DNA from: Nonomuraea sp. MG754425
GTDB taxonomy: Bacteria > Actinomycetota > Actinomycetes > Streptosporangiales > Streptosporangiaceae
Length of the DNA: 63,542 nucleotides
Direction of reading: 5' to 3'
Assembly: GCF_021699195.1 (NCBI RefSeq)
Contig: NZ_SSXE01000072.1
Coordinates: forward strand, 1-63,542
This document shows, in pieces, positions 24,870 through 33,460 of this stretch. The stretch's first letter is position 1. The number at the start of each line of letters is the position of its first letter. The notes beneath the pieces were generated by a model. It did no database searches. It was not told the DNA's origin and saw only the letters and a program-made list of their open reading frames with translations. The position numbers and the translations under genes were made by a program.

Positions 24870-25467
24870 CAGGGGTCGGTGGGCGAGGATGACCAACTGC
24901 ACGCGGTCGCGAACTCCCAGCTTGGTGATGGCCCGGGTGATGTGGGTCTTCACCGTCAGCGGGCTGATCACCAGCACGGCGGCGATCTCGTCGTTGGACA
25001 GACCCGTCGCCACCAGCCTGACCACCTCGCTCTCGCGCGTGGTCAGCGCGTGCAGCGTCGCGGCAGGCCGGGGCGGTGCGCGAAGCGTTCGACGACGCGG
25101 CGCGTGACGCTCGGAGACAGCAGGGCTTCGCCCGCCGCCACGACCTCGACCGCCCGGCGCAGTTCGGCCAGGTCGACCTCCTTGGTGAGGAAGCCGCTCG
25201 CCCCTGCCCGCAGGGCGTCGAACACGTTCTCGTCGGTGTCGAACGTCGTCAGGATGATCACTTTGGTCGCCGGCAGCTTCCGCAGGATGTGCCGGGTGGC
25301 GTCGATGCCGTTCATCCCCGGCATCCTGATGTCCATCAGCACGACGTCCGGCCGCAGCCCGAGGCGGCCTCGCCGACGACGGCGAGGGTCTTCGCACGGG
25401 CCAGCAGGGCGCGAAAGCCCGCCCGCAGCAGCGCCTGGTCATCAACCAGCAGCACGCTGATGGTCAT
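24870..25467 (-). pseudogene. NarL/LuxR response regulator, frameshifted
   Basis: Three consecutive frames together spell one response regulator. It opens MTISVLLVDDQALLRAGF from ATG at 25467 up to VVGEAASG, resumes in another frame at RPDVVLMDIRMPGMNG (phospho-Asp) and ILTTFDTDENVFDALRAG, then shifts again to LTTRESEVVRLVATGLSNDE and SPLTVKTHITRAITKLGV, the LuxR helix-turn-helix. About 8 codons are missing at the first break near 25370 and the natural stop is lost. Its start overlaps the stop of the kinase gene (ATGA), as in an intact pair. Confidence 0.88.
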
Positions 25468-26106
25468 GACGTCAACCCGCTCAGGTGAGTCGTCAGAGGC
25501 AGGACGGCCTCGACCGCGAAGCCGTGGCCGGCGTTGATGTGCAATGTCCCCCCGAGGGCGGTGATCCTCTCCCGCATTCCGGTCAGGCCGTGTCCCACGG
25601 TGAAGTCCGCCGCCGCGCTCCCGTTGTCGGCCACCTGCACGACCAGTTCCCGGTTCGCGGCCTGGAGCCGGATCGCGAGGCGGCCGGCGTCGGAGTGGCG
25701 CAGCGTGTTGATGACGCCTCCTGGACGACCCGGTAGGCGGTGAGCGCCTGGGCCGCCGGGATGGCGTCGAGGTCGCCCTCCGGCTCGTAGTGCACCTCCA
25801 GCCCGGCGGCCCGAGCCTGCGCGACCAGGTCGGCGACGGACTCCAACCCCTGCTGCGGAGTGTCGCGGAGCTCGCCCACGAATGCTTTGAGGTCTCGTGT
25901 GGCCTGGTTGCGTACGGCGATCGCGGTGCGCAGAGCGGCCCGGGCCTCCTCGGGCGAGTCGTCCAGGGCCACGACGGCGACGTTGAGGTGCACGCCGACG
26001 ACGGCCAGGGTGTGGGCGACCACGTCATGAACCTCTCGGGAGATGCGCAGGCGCTGCTCGGCCAGTGCCGGCCACATCGTCCTCCACGCGCCACCTGAGC
26101 CTGCGC
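25464..26106 (-). pseudogene. Sensor histidine kinase (HisKA_3), truncated and frameshifted
   Basis: The dimerisation/phosphoacceptor part is clear: ISREVHDVVAHTLAVVG holds the His, then VRNQATRDLKAFVGELRD. At about 25715 one base is missing in AYRVVQEA; the ATPase part continues in the next frame as NTLRHSDAGRLAIRL, VADNGSAAADFT and HGLTGMRERI. Upstream of residue LAEQRLRIS nothing membrane-like remains: the sensor part was lost at the junction with repeat C2. It pairs with the broken response regulator. Confidence 0.85.
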
Positions 26107-26385
26107 CATCGGAGTATCCGACTACACCAATCGATGTACGGCGCGTTCTTTCGGGAGCTTCGCTTGACCCCAAAGGCTGCATTCGGCTGGACGGGAGCTG
26201 ATCTTGTTGTTTCAGGGGCTGGTTTGTGGCCCGTGGGGGCGGAGGTCGTGGAAGGCTCGGGTGGTGCCGGGCTGGTGGTGGAGGTTCGCGTCGCCGGGTA
26301 GGGCGGCTCCGGGGCGGGTATTGCGACAAGGTGGTCTGGAGCGCGGTTCAGGTCCGTTCGCCGTCATGAACCGTGGTGGTGGCTG
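26107..26385. other. Intergenic with repeat C copy 2
   Basis: Contains the tail of an A-type hairpin (GATCTTGTTGTTTCAGGGG near 26201) followed by repeat C copy 2 and then the short upstream region of the MFS gene. No gene seen. Confidence 0.6.
26229..26340. repeat. Dispersed repeat C, copy 2
   Basis: GGCTCGGGTGGTG, CTGGTGGTGGAGG, GGCGGCTCCGGGG and CGACAAGGTGGTCTGGA follow the order of copy 1 at 18804-18927. It marks the left edge of the MFS cassette; a fragment of repeat A head (CTTGAAAACGGCTGGACTG, 27661-27679) marks the right edge. Confidence 0.72.
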
Positions 26386-27657
26386 GTGAGGCCGATCCGC
26401 GAGATGATCGTGCCCCTGGGTGTCCGGGACTTCCGCCGCTACTACTTCGGATACGCCGCCTCGACGTTCGGGGACGCGCTGACCCCCTTGGCGATCGCGT
26501 TCGCCGTCCTGCATCTCACCGGATCACCGGCCGACCTCGGCATCGTCATCCTGAGCACCCGGATACCCGTCATCGCGCTGAGCCTCCTCGGCGGCGCCCT
26601 CGGCGACCGCTTCTCCCGGCGCGACGTCATGATGGTCGCCGACCTGATGCGCTTCCTCGCCCAGGGGGTCACCGCGGCGCTGCTCCTCAGCGGGACGGTC
26701 GGCCTCTGGATGATCGTGGTCCTGCAGCTCGTCGCGGGCATGGGATCCGCCCTCTTCAACCCCGCCTCCGTCGGGCTTGTGGTTTCGCTCGCGGGCAAGG
26801 AGCGGGTGCAGGAAGCCAACTCGCTGCTGTCGATGTCGCGCAGCATCACCTCGATCCTGGCGCTCAGCGTCGCCGGAGCGCTGGTGGCGACCGTAGGCTC
26901 CGGGTGGGCGATTCTGATCGACGCGGCTACGTTCCTGGTCAGCGCGGCCTTCCTCTCCCGTCTTCCGCGCGCTGTCGCCGGGCAGCGCGTGGCGGCGAGC
27001 ACAGGGCTGCTGGCCGGCATCAAGGGAGGTCTCGCGGAAGTCACCCGGCGATCATGGCTGCTGATGTCGGTCGTCCACGTGGCGCTGACCAACCTGATCG
27101 TGATCGCGCCGTTCCTGGTACTCGGCCCGTATGTGGCGGACGAGCATCTCGGCGGTGCACCGGCCTGGTCCGCGATCGGCATCGCGTACGCCGTCGGGGG
27201 GCTCGCCGGTGGGTTCGTCGCCGCTCGCTGGAAGCCGGCCCGTCCCGTGGGGGCGACTTTGGCGGTGTTCCTGCTGATGACGCCGCTGCCGGCGCTCCTG
27301 GCAGTGCCCGCCACCCTCTGGCTGCTGATGCCGGCCGCTTTCCTGGCCGGGCTGGAGCTGGTGATCTACAACGTCCTGCAGACCTCCACCCTCCAGCGGC
27401 ACATTCCCGAGCACCTCATCGCCAGGGCCGGCTCCGTCGTCACGCTGGGCTCGCTCGTGGCGGCACCTCTGGGCATGGGTGTCGCCGGGGCCGTGGCGCA
27501 GGTGTTCGGCAGCGGCGCCGTCCTCGCGGTCAGCGCGGTTTTGGCCGTCCTCATCACCGTGACCATCCTGCTCGTTCCATCGGTGTGGCAGCTCAAAGAC
27601 GGTCTCAGGCTGGACGGACGAACGGAGCTGACCGAACCCGCCCAGGCCGAGACGTAG
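26386..27657 (+). CDS. MFS transporter (MFS_3/enterobactin-exporter-like)
   Basis: A 12-TM major facilitator, 423 aa, of the group that includes EntS and macrolide exporters. YYFGYAASTFGDALTPLAIAF and GGALGDRFSRRDVMM (motif A) are typical, with the charged loop between TM2 and TM3. GTG at 26386 overlaps a GGTGGTGGCTG run; the ribosome site is weak. Flanked by repeat fragments on both sides, it looks like an independently acquired cassette. Substrate unknown; export of a small lipophilic compound is most likely. Confidence 0.88.
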   Translation: MRPIREMIVPLGVRDFRRYYFGYAASTFGDALTPLAIAFAVLHLTGSPADLGIVILSTRIPVIALSLLGGALGDRFSRRDVMMVADLMRFLAQGVTAALLLSGTVGLWMIVVLQLVAGMGSALFNPASVGLVVSLAGKERVQEANSLLSMSRSITSILALSVAGALVATVGSGWAILIDAATFLVSAAFLSRLPRAVAGQRVAASTGLLAGIKGGLAEVTRRSWLLMSVVHVALTNLIVIAPFLVLGPYVADEHLGGAPAWSAIGIAYAVGGLAGGFVAARWKPARPVGATLAVFLLMTPLPALLAVPATLWLLMPAAFLAGLELVIYNVLQTSTLQRHIPEHLIARAGSVVTLGSLVAAPLGMGVAGAVAQVFGSGAVLAVSAVLAVLITVTILLVPSVWQLKDGLRLDGRTELTEPAQAET

Positions 27658-27704
27658 CTTCTTGAAAACGGCTGGACTGTGGCCGGTGCCCCCGCCGCGC
27701 TGCC

Positions 27705-27965
27705 TCAAGAGGCCCGGACGGGAGACCGCCTTCGTCTGATCCGAACAATGATCAGAGTGGCTACCACGCCGAGTCCGAACCCAGCCGCTATTCCCGTGAG
27801 GACGGGCAGCCATGCCATGACCTGCTCGGTGAAGGTGGGCTCCTGCAGCGATTCGGCGTACGGCTTGAGATCAAAGAACTCGTTGGGGACGGGCGCTTTG
27901 AACAAGTCGCCGTCCTGTAACGCGCCAGGCGTCGGAGTCACCATGTCCAGGACAGCGATGATCAC
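27705..27965 (-). CDS. Small single-helix membrane protein, 86 aa
   Basis: An acidic, Pro-rich outer part (VTPTPGALQDGDLFKAPVP) is followed by one membrane helix at about residues 52-75 and a basic tail RIRRRRSPVRAS, so the C-terminus should be cytosolic. The GTG start has no good ribosome site, and an in-frame ATG lies 7 codons later. It could be the end of a decayed gene. No family is recognised. Confidence 0.5.
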   Translation of the reverse strand: MIIAVLDMVTPTPGALQDGDLFKAPVPNEFFDLKPYAESLQEPTFTEQVMAWLPVLTGIAAGFGLGVVATLIIVRIRRRRSPVRAS

Positions 27966-28123
27966 ATCTGAGTACCGGAGAATCTGCCGTAGTCGTTACG
28001 GGGTATCTGCTCAACCTCGGTGATGCGGAAGCCGGATGAATGTTCGGCCTCGGCCAAGGGCCGAGCTGACGTGCGCCGGATCTCCACATTGACTACGCAT
28101 CAGGCGCATATCAGCCTGCTTTG

Positions 28124-28420
28124 ATGGGCGCCGTGATCAGTCGAAGCGGGCGTTCGACGGATGCCAGTGACATTCGCTGGGCCTTCGGTTGTGGGTTTCC
28201 GGTGATCGTCGCTCTGGCGTTCGCGACCGTCGGAACGTTCATCGAGCTGCGCCTGGTGGCTCGCGCGCACGTCTACTGTGCCGGTCATCTGAGCATGGGG
28301 GAGAACTTCGCCGGGTCCATCTGGGCGATGAGCCGCATCGCTCTCTTCGTCGGCCTGATTTATCCCGAAATTCGGTCAGTGGGTAGTTTGATGCGGTGCG
28401 GTATCGACCGGCTGCTTTGA
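28124..28420 (+). CDS. Small two-helix membrane protein or fragment, 98 aa
   Basis: Two hydrophobic segments (around residues 22-46 and 62-80) flank a polar loop with Cys and His. The final residues SLMRCGIDRLL look like read-through of a truncated end. No ribosome site is seen before the ATG. The sigma factor gene begins 26 bases after its stop. Treat as provisional. Confidence 0.4.
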   Translation: MGAVISRSGRSTDASDIRWAFGCGFPVIVALAFATVGTFIELRLVARAHVYCAGHLSMGENFAGSIWAMSRIALFVGLIYPEIRSVGSLMRCGIDRLL

Positions 28421-28446
28421 CAGCGCCCTACGAAGGAACGTGACGC

Positions 28447-29325
28447 GTGGACGAACATGATCGGCTCGCCGAGCGATTCACCGAGCATCGGTCGCATCTG
28501 CGGGCCGTGGCCTATCGGATGCTCGGCTCGCTGAGCGAGGCCGACGACGCGCTGCAGGAAGCCTGGCTGCGGGCCAGCCGGGCCGAGGTCGGCCAGGTGC
28601 GGAACCTGGCCGGCTGGCTGACCACGGTGGTGGCGCGGGTGTGCCTGAACATGTTGCGATCGCGCGAGCAGCGCGGCGAGGAACCCCTGGACGCCCAGGC
28701 TGATCCGCTGCTGGGCCCCGCCTCCGGTGGGGATCCCGAGCAGGAGGCGGTGATGGCCGACTCGGTGGGGGTGGCGTTGCTGGTGGTGCTCGACACCCTG
28801 ACGCCGGCCGAGCGGCTGGCTTTCGTGCTGCACGACCTGTTCGCCATGCCGTTCGAGGAGATCGCCCCGATGCTGGAGCGGTCGCCGGCGGCCACCCGGC
28901 AACTGGCCAGCCGCGCCCGCCGCCGGGTCAGGCGGCCCGCGCCCGTGCCCGCCGTCGATCTGGCCCGCCGGCGGGAGGTCGTCGCGGCCTTCCTGGCCGC
29001 CACCCGTGGGCAGGACTTCCAGGCGCTGATCACCCTGCTCCATCCCGATGTCGTGCTGCGGGCCGACAAGGCCGTCATTCCCACCCCCGAGGCCGTCGCC
29101 ATCCACGGCGCCGAATCCGTCGCCAAGAGCGCGATGGCCGCCATGGAGCGGGCCCAGTTCACCGGCCTGGCCCTCATCGACGGCGCCCTCGGCCTGGTGA
29201 TGGCCCCTCGCGGACGTCTGCGCGTGGTGCTCGTCTTCACCGTCACCGACGGCCTCATCGCCGGCATCGAGGTCGTGGCCGAACCTGACCACCTCCAGCG
29301 GTTGGACCTGGCCGTCCTCGACTGA
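28447..29325 (+). CDS. sigJ: SigJ/ECF41-type sigma factor with SnoaL-like C-terminal domain
   Basis: Region 2 (residues ~10-75: HLRAVAYRMLGSLSEADDALQE) and region 4 (~110-165: LTPAERLAFVLHDLFAMPFE) are followed by a ~120-residue SnoaL/NTF2-like domain (AFLAATRGQDFQALITLLHP). In ECF41 members this extra domain replaces a separate anti-sigma factor and regulates activity in cis. GAAGGA lies about 10 bases before the GTG. The genes these factors control are usually next to them and encode DoxX or carboxymuconolactone-decarboxylase proteins; a DoxX gene follows here. Confidence 0.92.
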   Translation: MDEHDRLAERFTEHRSHLRAVAYRMLGSLSEADDALQEAWLRASRAEVGQVRNLAGWLTTVVARVCLNMLRSREQRGEEPLDAQADPLLGPASGGDPEQEAVMADSVGVALLVVLDTLTPAERLAFVLHDLFAMPFEEIAPMLERSPAATRQLASRARRRVRRPAPVPAVDLARRREVVAAFLAATRGQDFQALITLLHPDVVLRADKAVIPTPEAVAIHGAESVAKSAMAAMERAQFTGLALIDGALGLVMAPRGRLRVVLVFTVTDGLIAGIEVVAEPDHLQRLDLAVLD

Positions 29326-29499
29326 CATCTCTCCGTGGCAGGGCCGGGAGGCGGATCGCCTGGATCCGTCTCCCGGCCGGTCGCCCGCTCCGCGCCGGAT
29401 GTGACGCACGCCACAGCGCGCTCACAGTCACATCGACGCATCGCGCCGTGTCAAGGCAGTGACGGACTCCCCGATCAGCCAGCGCAAGGAGCATCTCTC

Positions 29500-29847
29500 A
29501 TGTCTGTTTCTCACGTGGTCGTCACCGTTCTCACCGCCGCCTGGGTCGGCTTCTCCGCCTACTCCCTGGCGCGCAGGGCCGACTTCGTCGCCAAGCCGCT
29601 GGTCGAGTACGGGGTGCCGCAGGCGTGGTGGCCCTGGCTGGCCGCCGCCAAGGCCGCCGGAGCGGTCGGCCTGCTGGCCGGCCTGGCGGTGCCCGCGATC
29701 GGCGTCGCCGCCGGAGCCGGCCTGATCCTGTACTTCGCGGGGGCGGTCGTCACCGTGTTGCGGGCTCGCTCGTACAAGACGGTCGTCTTCCCGCTGCTGT
29801 ACCTCGCGCCGGTCGTCGCCGCCCTCGCGCTGGGCGTCAGCGCCTGA
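29500..29847 (+). CDS. DoxX-family membrane protein
   Basis: A 115-aa protein with four membrane segments: a helix at residues 3-22, then helices at about 45-66, 68-88 and 95-113. SLARRADFVAKPLVEYGVP and WWPWLAAAKAAGAVGLL are typical DoxX/DoxX-like stretches. AAGGAG sits 10 bases before the ATG; the longer open frame is not used. It is the expected partner and target of the ECF41 sigma factor 175 bases upstream, and that space probably holds its promoter. Family members are tied to redox or quinone stress. Confidence 0.85.
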   Translation: MSVSHVVVTVLTAAWVGFSAYSLARRADFVAKPLVEYGVPQAWWPWLAAAKAAGAVGLLAGLAVPAIGVAAGAGLILYFAGAVVTVLRARSYKTVVFPLLYLAPVVAALALGVSA

Positions 29848-29890
29848 CCGTCGCGCGGGGCAGCCAGGCGCAGGCCGATAGGGTGAACTT

Positions 29891-30745
29891 ATGGATCTTG
29901 ACGCCGCGGTGCGCGAGCTCGGCGACCTGTGCGTGTCGCACCTGGGCGAGCACATCGGCCGGCAGCTCGCGGCGCTGGCCAGGCCCACGGCCGCGCTCGT
30001 TCCCGTGGCGGATGGGGTGCGGACCGGGCGATCCCGGCTCGGCGGTGCGGCGCTGCTCGATCCCGGTACCGCGTGGCCCGAGTACGAGGGCTATCCGCTC
30101 AGCCTGCTGGCCGTGATCGACATGGCGCACCTCGGCTCCTGGGTCGATGCGCGTCTTCCGGATCGTCCCGGCCTGCTCAACTTCTTCTTCCTGGAGATCG
30201 ACGATCCGGACGACCAGAGCAGGGAGCCGTACCGGGCGGCGCTTCCCGGCTTGCGTAACCCGCTGACCTGCCGGGTCGTTCCCGCGGACGCCGGGCGCGC
30301 CGAAGAGGTGCAGGCGCCGCCGCTCGCCGCGAGTTTCTCCTCCAGGCCCCTGAACCTCGTGACGGGCCTCACCCTGCCGGACTTCGCCGACGATCCGGTG
30401 CTTCAGGATCTGGACCTGGGCGTCCACGCCGAGGCAGGTGTCTACGGTGCGTGGCCGGGATTGTTCGTCGACGAGAAATTCGGTGCGGCCTGGGACGACT
30501 ACCTGGCCGGGCAGCCGCTGTTCGACGAACACGCCAACCGCGTCTTCGGCTGGCCCAGGCTGGGGGCGGGCTCATGCCTGCTGACCAGTCTGGAAGCCGG
30601 CAAGGAGTACGTCCACCTTCTCGAACTGGCCAGTGACCGGGAATTCCAGTGGGGCGATGGCGGGTCGTTGCACTTCGTGAGTCCGGCGGGCGCGCTGCGG
30701 GACGGCGATTTCTCTCGTGTGGTGGCCGACGCCTCCAGTTGGTGA
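29891..30745 (+). CDS. DUF1963 (YwqG-like) protein
   Basis: A cytosolic 284-aa protein. SRLGGAALLDPGTAWPEYEG near residues 47-66 is the start of the DUF1963 fold, followed by PLSLLAVIDMAHLG, LNFFFLEIDDPD, and FGWPRLGAGSCLL / LLELASDREFQWGDGGSLHF. The family (B. subtilis YwqG) has no agreed biochemical function; some members sit near polymorphic toxins. It begins 40 bases after the DoxX gene and ends at a bidirectional terminator. Confidence 0.88.
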   Translation: MDLDAAVRELGDLCVSHLGEHIGRQLAALARPTAALVPVADGVRTGRSRLGGAALLDPGTAWPEYEGYPLSLLAVIDMAHLGSWVDARLPDRPGLLNFFFLEIDDPDDQSREPYRAALPGLRNPLTCRVVPADAGRAEEVQAPPLAASFSSRPLNLVTGLTLPDFADDPVLQDLDLGVHAEAGVYGAWPGLFVDEKFGAAWDDYLAGQPLFDEHANRVFGWPRLGAGSCLLTSLEAGKEYVHLLELASDREFQWGDGGSLHFVSPAGALRDGDFSRVVADASSW

Positions 30746-30792
30746 GGCCGCGGGACGAAGGTTCACAGGCGCTTGGTCCGGTAGCCCCTCAT

Positions 30793-30820
30793 GGCCTGCC
30801 CCTGGGGTCGGGGGCAGGCC
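30793..30820. terminator. Bidirectional hairpin terminator
   Basis: GGCCTGCCCC (30793-30802) and GGGGCAGGCC (30811-30820) pair perfectly over 10 bp with an 8-base loop, between the convergent DUF1963 and 5'-nucleotidase genes. Confidence 0.8.
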
Positions 30821-30833
30821 GCTGGGGGACGGG

Positions 30834-32474
30834 TCAGTTCACGCGGGTGACCCGGCCCAGGTCCGGGGCCTGGAGCGGGCTCTTGGCCCGGATGTAGGTC
30901 TCGAAGGCGTCGATGTCGCGTACCTTCTCCACCCGGTCGGTGCCCTCGGTCAGCACGGAGAAGCCGTCGCCTCCGGTGGCGATGAAGGAGTTGGCGGTCA
31001 GGCGGTAGGCGGCGGACGGATCGACGACGGTCCCGTTGAGCTTGACGGTGGCCGGGTCGATCTTGTCGCAGGCGGGCCTGGCGTTGTCGTAGGTGTAGGT
31101 CAGTCCCTGCGAGACGCCGAGCACGCGGGCGGTGCTCTGGCCGCACCACTGCTGCTCCAGCAGCCGTTCCAGTTGGGCGCCGGTGAGCGTCATGGTGACG
31201 AGCATGTTGCTGAAGGGCTGCACGCGCAGTGCCTTGCCGTGCGTCACCAGGTTCGCCATCTCGTTGCCGGTGGGGTTGACGATCAGGTCGCCGCCGATGC
31301 CGCCGCCGTAGGGCGGCTGGATGCCGATCTGGGCGCCGCCGGTGTCCGGGGCGGAGGTGGCGAAGAGCCGGGCGTCGGCCAGGGCGTGGCCGATGGTGGA
31401 CTCGCCGGCGGCGTTGCGCTGCGCGGTGAGGTCGCGGCCGAGTATGCCGACCGGCCGGTCCAGGAGTTTCTGCGCCTGCTCGTCGGTCCTGCGGCGCAGG
31501 GCGGCGATCTGGCCGTCGGGCTTGATGTCGTGGGTGACGGTGATGTTCTCGGCCTTGGAGCCGGTCGGGTTGCCGGTCGTCCGGTCGACGGTGAGGGCGA
31601 TCCTGGTCAGTTCGCGCGTGTGGGCCGAGGTCTGGGTGACGGGGATGCCGTTGATCACGCAGTTGTACGGGTTGTGGGTGTGCCCGGAGATCACGGCGTC
31701 GACCTCGGGGTCGAACTTCTGCACGATGTCCTTGATCGGCCCGGCCAGGTTGTCGCACCGGTTGGGCAGGCCGCCGCCGCTCTGGCCGCCGCCCTGGTGG
31801 ATCAGGACCACGATGGTCCGTACGCCCTTGGCCTTGAGTTCGGCCGTGTAGGTGTTGACGGCCTCGGCCTCGTCGCGTCCCTCCAGCGGCGCGGTCGGTC
31901 CGGGCGCCTCCTTCAGCGTGTTCTTGTAGCTGACGCCGATGATGCCGACCTTGACGCCCTTGACCTCCTTGACGATGTAGGGGGTCATCGCGGGCTTGCC
32001 GGTGGTGGTGTCGATGATGTTGGCGCCCAGGTACGGGAAGTCGGCGCCCCTGAAGTTCGGCAGCGCGCAGCCGTCGATCGGGTGGCAGCCGCCGTTCTCC
32101 ATCCGGCGGAACTCGGCCAGGCCCTCGTCGAACTCGTGGTTGCCGACGCTGGAGGCGTCCAGGCGCATGAGGTTGAGCGCCTCGATGGCCGGCTCGTCGT
32201 GCAGCGCGGTGGCGTTCATGGTGCTGGAGGAGACGTTGTCGCCGGCGGAGAGGCGCAGCGTGCCACGGGGGTTGTCGCGCTGGAGGCGGTCCAGGTGGGC
32301 GGCCAGGTACTCGGCGCCGCCTGCCGGGACCGTCCCGGACGGGGTCGCGGCGAAGCTGGTCGGGAAGCCGGAGTGGAAGTCGTTGAAGGCCAGTAACTGG
32401 ATGTCCACCGTGTCGGCACGGGCGGGCAGCAGGCTGGTGCTCCCGAGCACCAGCGCCAGGAGGAGGTTGCGCAT
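30834..32474 (-). CDS. Secreted 5'-nucleotidase / metallophosphoesterase
   Basis: Exported enzyme that dephosphorylates nucleotides (UshA/5'-nucleotidase family). A signal peptide ends around residue 20 (LLPARA-DTVD). The metallophosphatase domain (~25-300) shows FNDFHSG, SAGDN, VGNHEFDEG, LIHQGGG and ISGHTHNPY, which carry the two-metal ligands. The C-terminal domain (~330-540) has GESTIGHALADA, QPFSNMLVTMTLTGAQL and TANSFIATGGDGFS, the substrate-binding end. Length 546 aa is typical. It supplies phosphate or nucleosides; it diverges from the sugar operon and shares its regulatory space. Confidence 0.94.
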   Translation of the reverse strand: MRNLLLALVLGSTSLLPARADTVDIQLLAFNDFHSGFPTSFAATPSGTVPAGGAEYLAAHLDRLQRDNPRGTLRLSAGDNVSSSTMNATALHDEPAIEALNLMRLDASSVGNHEFDEGLAEFRRMENGGCHPIDGCALPNFRGADFPYLGANIIDTTTGKPAMTPYIVKEVKGVKVGIIGVSYKNTLKEAPGPTAPLEGRDEAEAVNTYTAELKAKGVRTIVVLIHQGGGQSGGGLPNRCDNLAGPIKDIVQKFDPEVDAVISGHTHNPYNCVINGIPVTQTSAHTRELTRIALTVDRTTGNPTGSKAENITVTHDIKPDGQIAALRRRTDEQAQKLLDRPVGILGRDLTAQRNAAGESTIGHALADARLFATSAPDTGGAQIGIQPPYGGGIGGDLIVNPTGNEMANLVTHGKALRVQPFSNMLVTMTLTGAQLERLLEQQWCGQSTARVLGVSQGLTYTYDNARPACDKIDPATVKLNGTVVDPSAAYRLTANSFIATGGDGFSVLTEGTDRVEKVRDIDAFETYIRAKSPLQAPDLGRVTRVN

Positions 32475-32515
32475 GGCCTTGAAAGTGACATGTTCCCATC
32501 AACTCCCGCAAGGGG

Positions 32516-32557
32516 GAAATTTTCTAACATTGGATGTCAAATGTGAACTATTGACAT
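32516..32557. promoter_or_regulatory. Candidate RpiR/MurR operator region (two palindromes)
   Basis: GAAATTTTC at 32516-32524 has the GAAA-N-TTTC form common for RpiR/MurR-type sites. ATGTCAA (32534-32540) and TTGACAT (32551-32557) form a second inverted repeat with a 10-base spacer. They occupy the space between the divergent nucleotidase and regulator genes, so the regulator may control itself and the operon. Confidence 0.5.
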
Positions 32558-32586
32558 AAGGACCGGAAAGCGGGAGGGTTCCTCCC

Positions 32587-33450
32587 ATGTCACCGATCCT
32601 TGCTCGAATCCGGGGGGTCGAGCCCACCCTCACCGCGACCCACCGGCGGATCGCCGAGACGATCCTCGCCGAGCCCGCCGCCGTGGCCGCCTCGACCATC
32701 GGCGAACTGGCGGAGCGGTGCGGCACCTCGCTCACCACCGTCACCCGCTTCTGCCGCGAACTGGGCCTGGCCGGCTACCCCGAGCTCAGGCTGGCGCTGG
32801 CGGCCGAACTCGGCCGCAACGACGCCACCCCGCGCGAGCAGAGCCTGATCGCCTTCTCCCCGGAGGACCCCGCGAGCCTGGTGCTGCGCAGCCTGCTGGC
32901 CAGCGACATGCGGGCGATGGAGGAGACGGCGGCCCAGCTCGACATCGAGGCGGTGGACCAGGCGGTCTCCGCCCTGGTGAACGCCCGGTTCATCGACTTC
33001 TTCGCGGTCGCCGGCAGCGCCGGCGTGGCCATGGACCTGCACCTGCGCCTGCACGCCGTCGGCCGGCCCTGCGGGCTGTGGACCGACGTGCACAACGCGC
33101 TCTGCAGCGCCAACGCCCGCGGCGGCGAGGACGTGGCGGTCGGCATCTCCCACTCGGGCACCACCGCCGAGGTGGTCGAGCCGCTGACCATCGCCAGGGA
33201 ACGCGGGGCCACCACGATCGCGGTCACCAACTTCCCCCGCAGCCCGCTGGCCGAGGCCGCCGACATCGTCCTGACCACCGCCGCGCAGGACACCCCCTTC
33301 CGCGCCGGCGGGGTGGCCGCCCGCCACGCCCAGATGCTCGTCCTGGACTGCCTCTACATCGGCGTCGTCCAGCGCACCCACGAGACCAGCGACAAGCTGC
33401 TGACCGCCGCCACCGAAGCGGTCGCCAAGCACCGCCTCCCCGCACGCTAG
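32587..33450 (+). CDS. MurR/RpiR-family regulator with SIS domain
   Basis: An HTH_6 domain (residues ~1-80: RIAETILAEPAAVAASTIGE, CGTSLTTVTRFCRELGLAGY) is followed by a sugar-phosphate-binding SIS domain (~120-260: FFAVAGSAGVAMDL, VGISHSGTTAEVVEPL). In this family a phosphosugar such as MurNAc-6P or GlcNAc-6P binds the SIS domain and releases DNA. The gene heads the sugar uptake operon: the next start codon is 10 bases after its stop. GGAGGGTTCCTCCC surrounds the start and could fold over it. Confidence 0.93.
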   Translation: MSPILARIRGVEPTLTATHRRIAETILAEPAAVAASTIGELAERCGTSLTTVTRFCRELGLAGYPELRLALAAELGRNDATPREQSLIAFSPEDPASLVLRSLLASDMRAMEETAAQLDIEAVDQAVSALVNARFIDFFAVAGSAGVAMDLHLRLHAVGRPCGLWTDVHNALCSANARGGEDVAVGISHSGTTAEVVEPLTIARERGATTIAVTNFPRSPLAEAADIVLTTAAQDTPFRAGGVAARHAQMLVLDCLYIGVVQRTHETSDKLLTAATEAVAKHRLPAR

Positions 33451-33460
33451 GAGCCCCCTC

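Noticed and set aside
23427..25445. Long minus-strand frame covering the ROK gene
   Set aside because: Its N-terminal third contains the LuxR end of the broken response regulator, but the rest is antisense to a well-supported ROK regulator.
18615..27679. An intact insertion sequence or transposase
   Set aside because: No DDE transposase or terminal inverted repeats with target duplication were found in the repeat region; the only recombinase trace is the integrase remnant at 61 kb.
30763..32511. 582-codon minus frame over the nucleotidase
   Set aside because: It is a shifted frame of the same strand; the true gene has signal peptide and all metal motifs.
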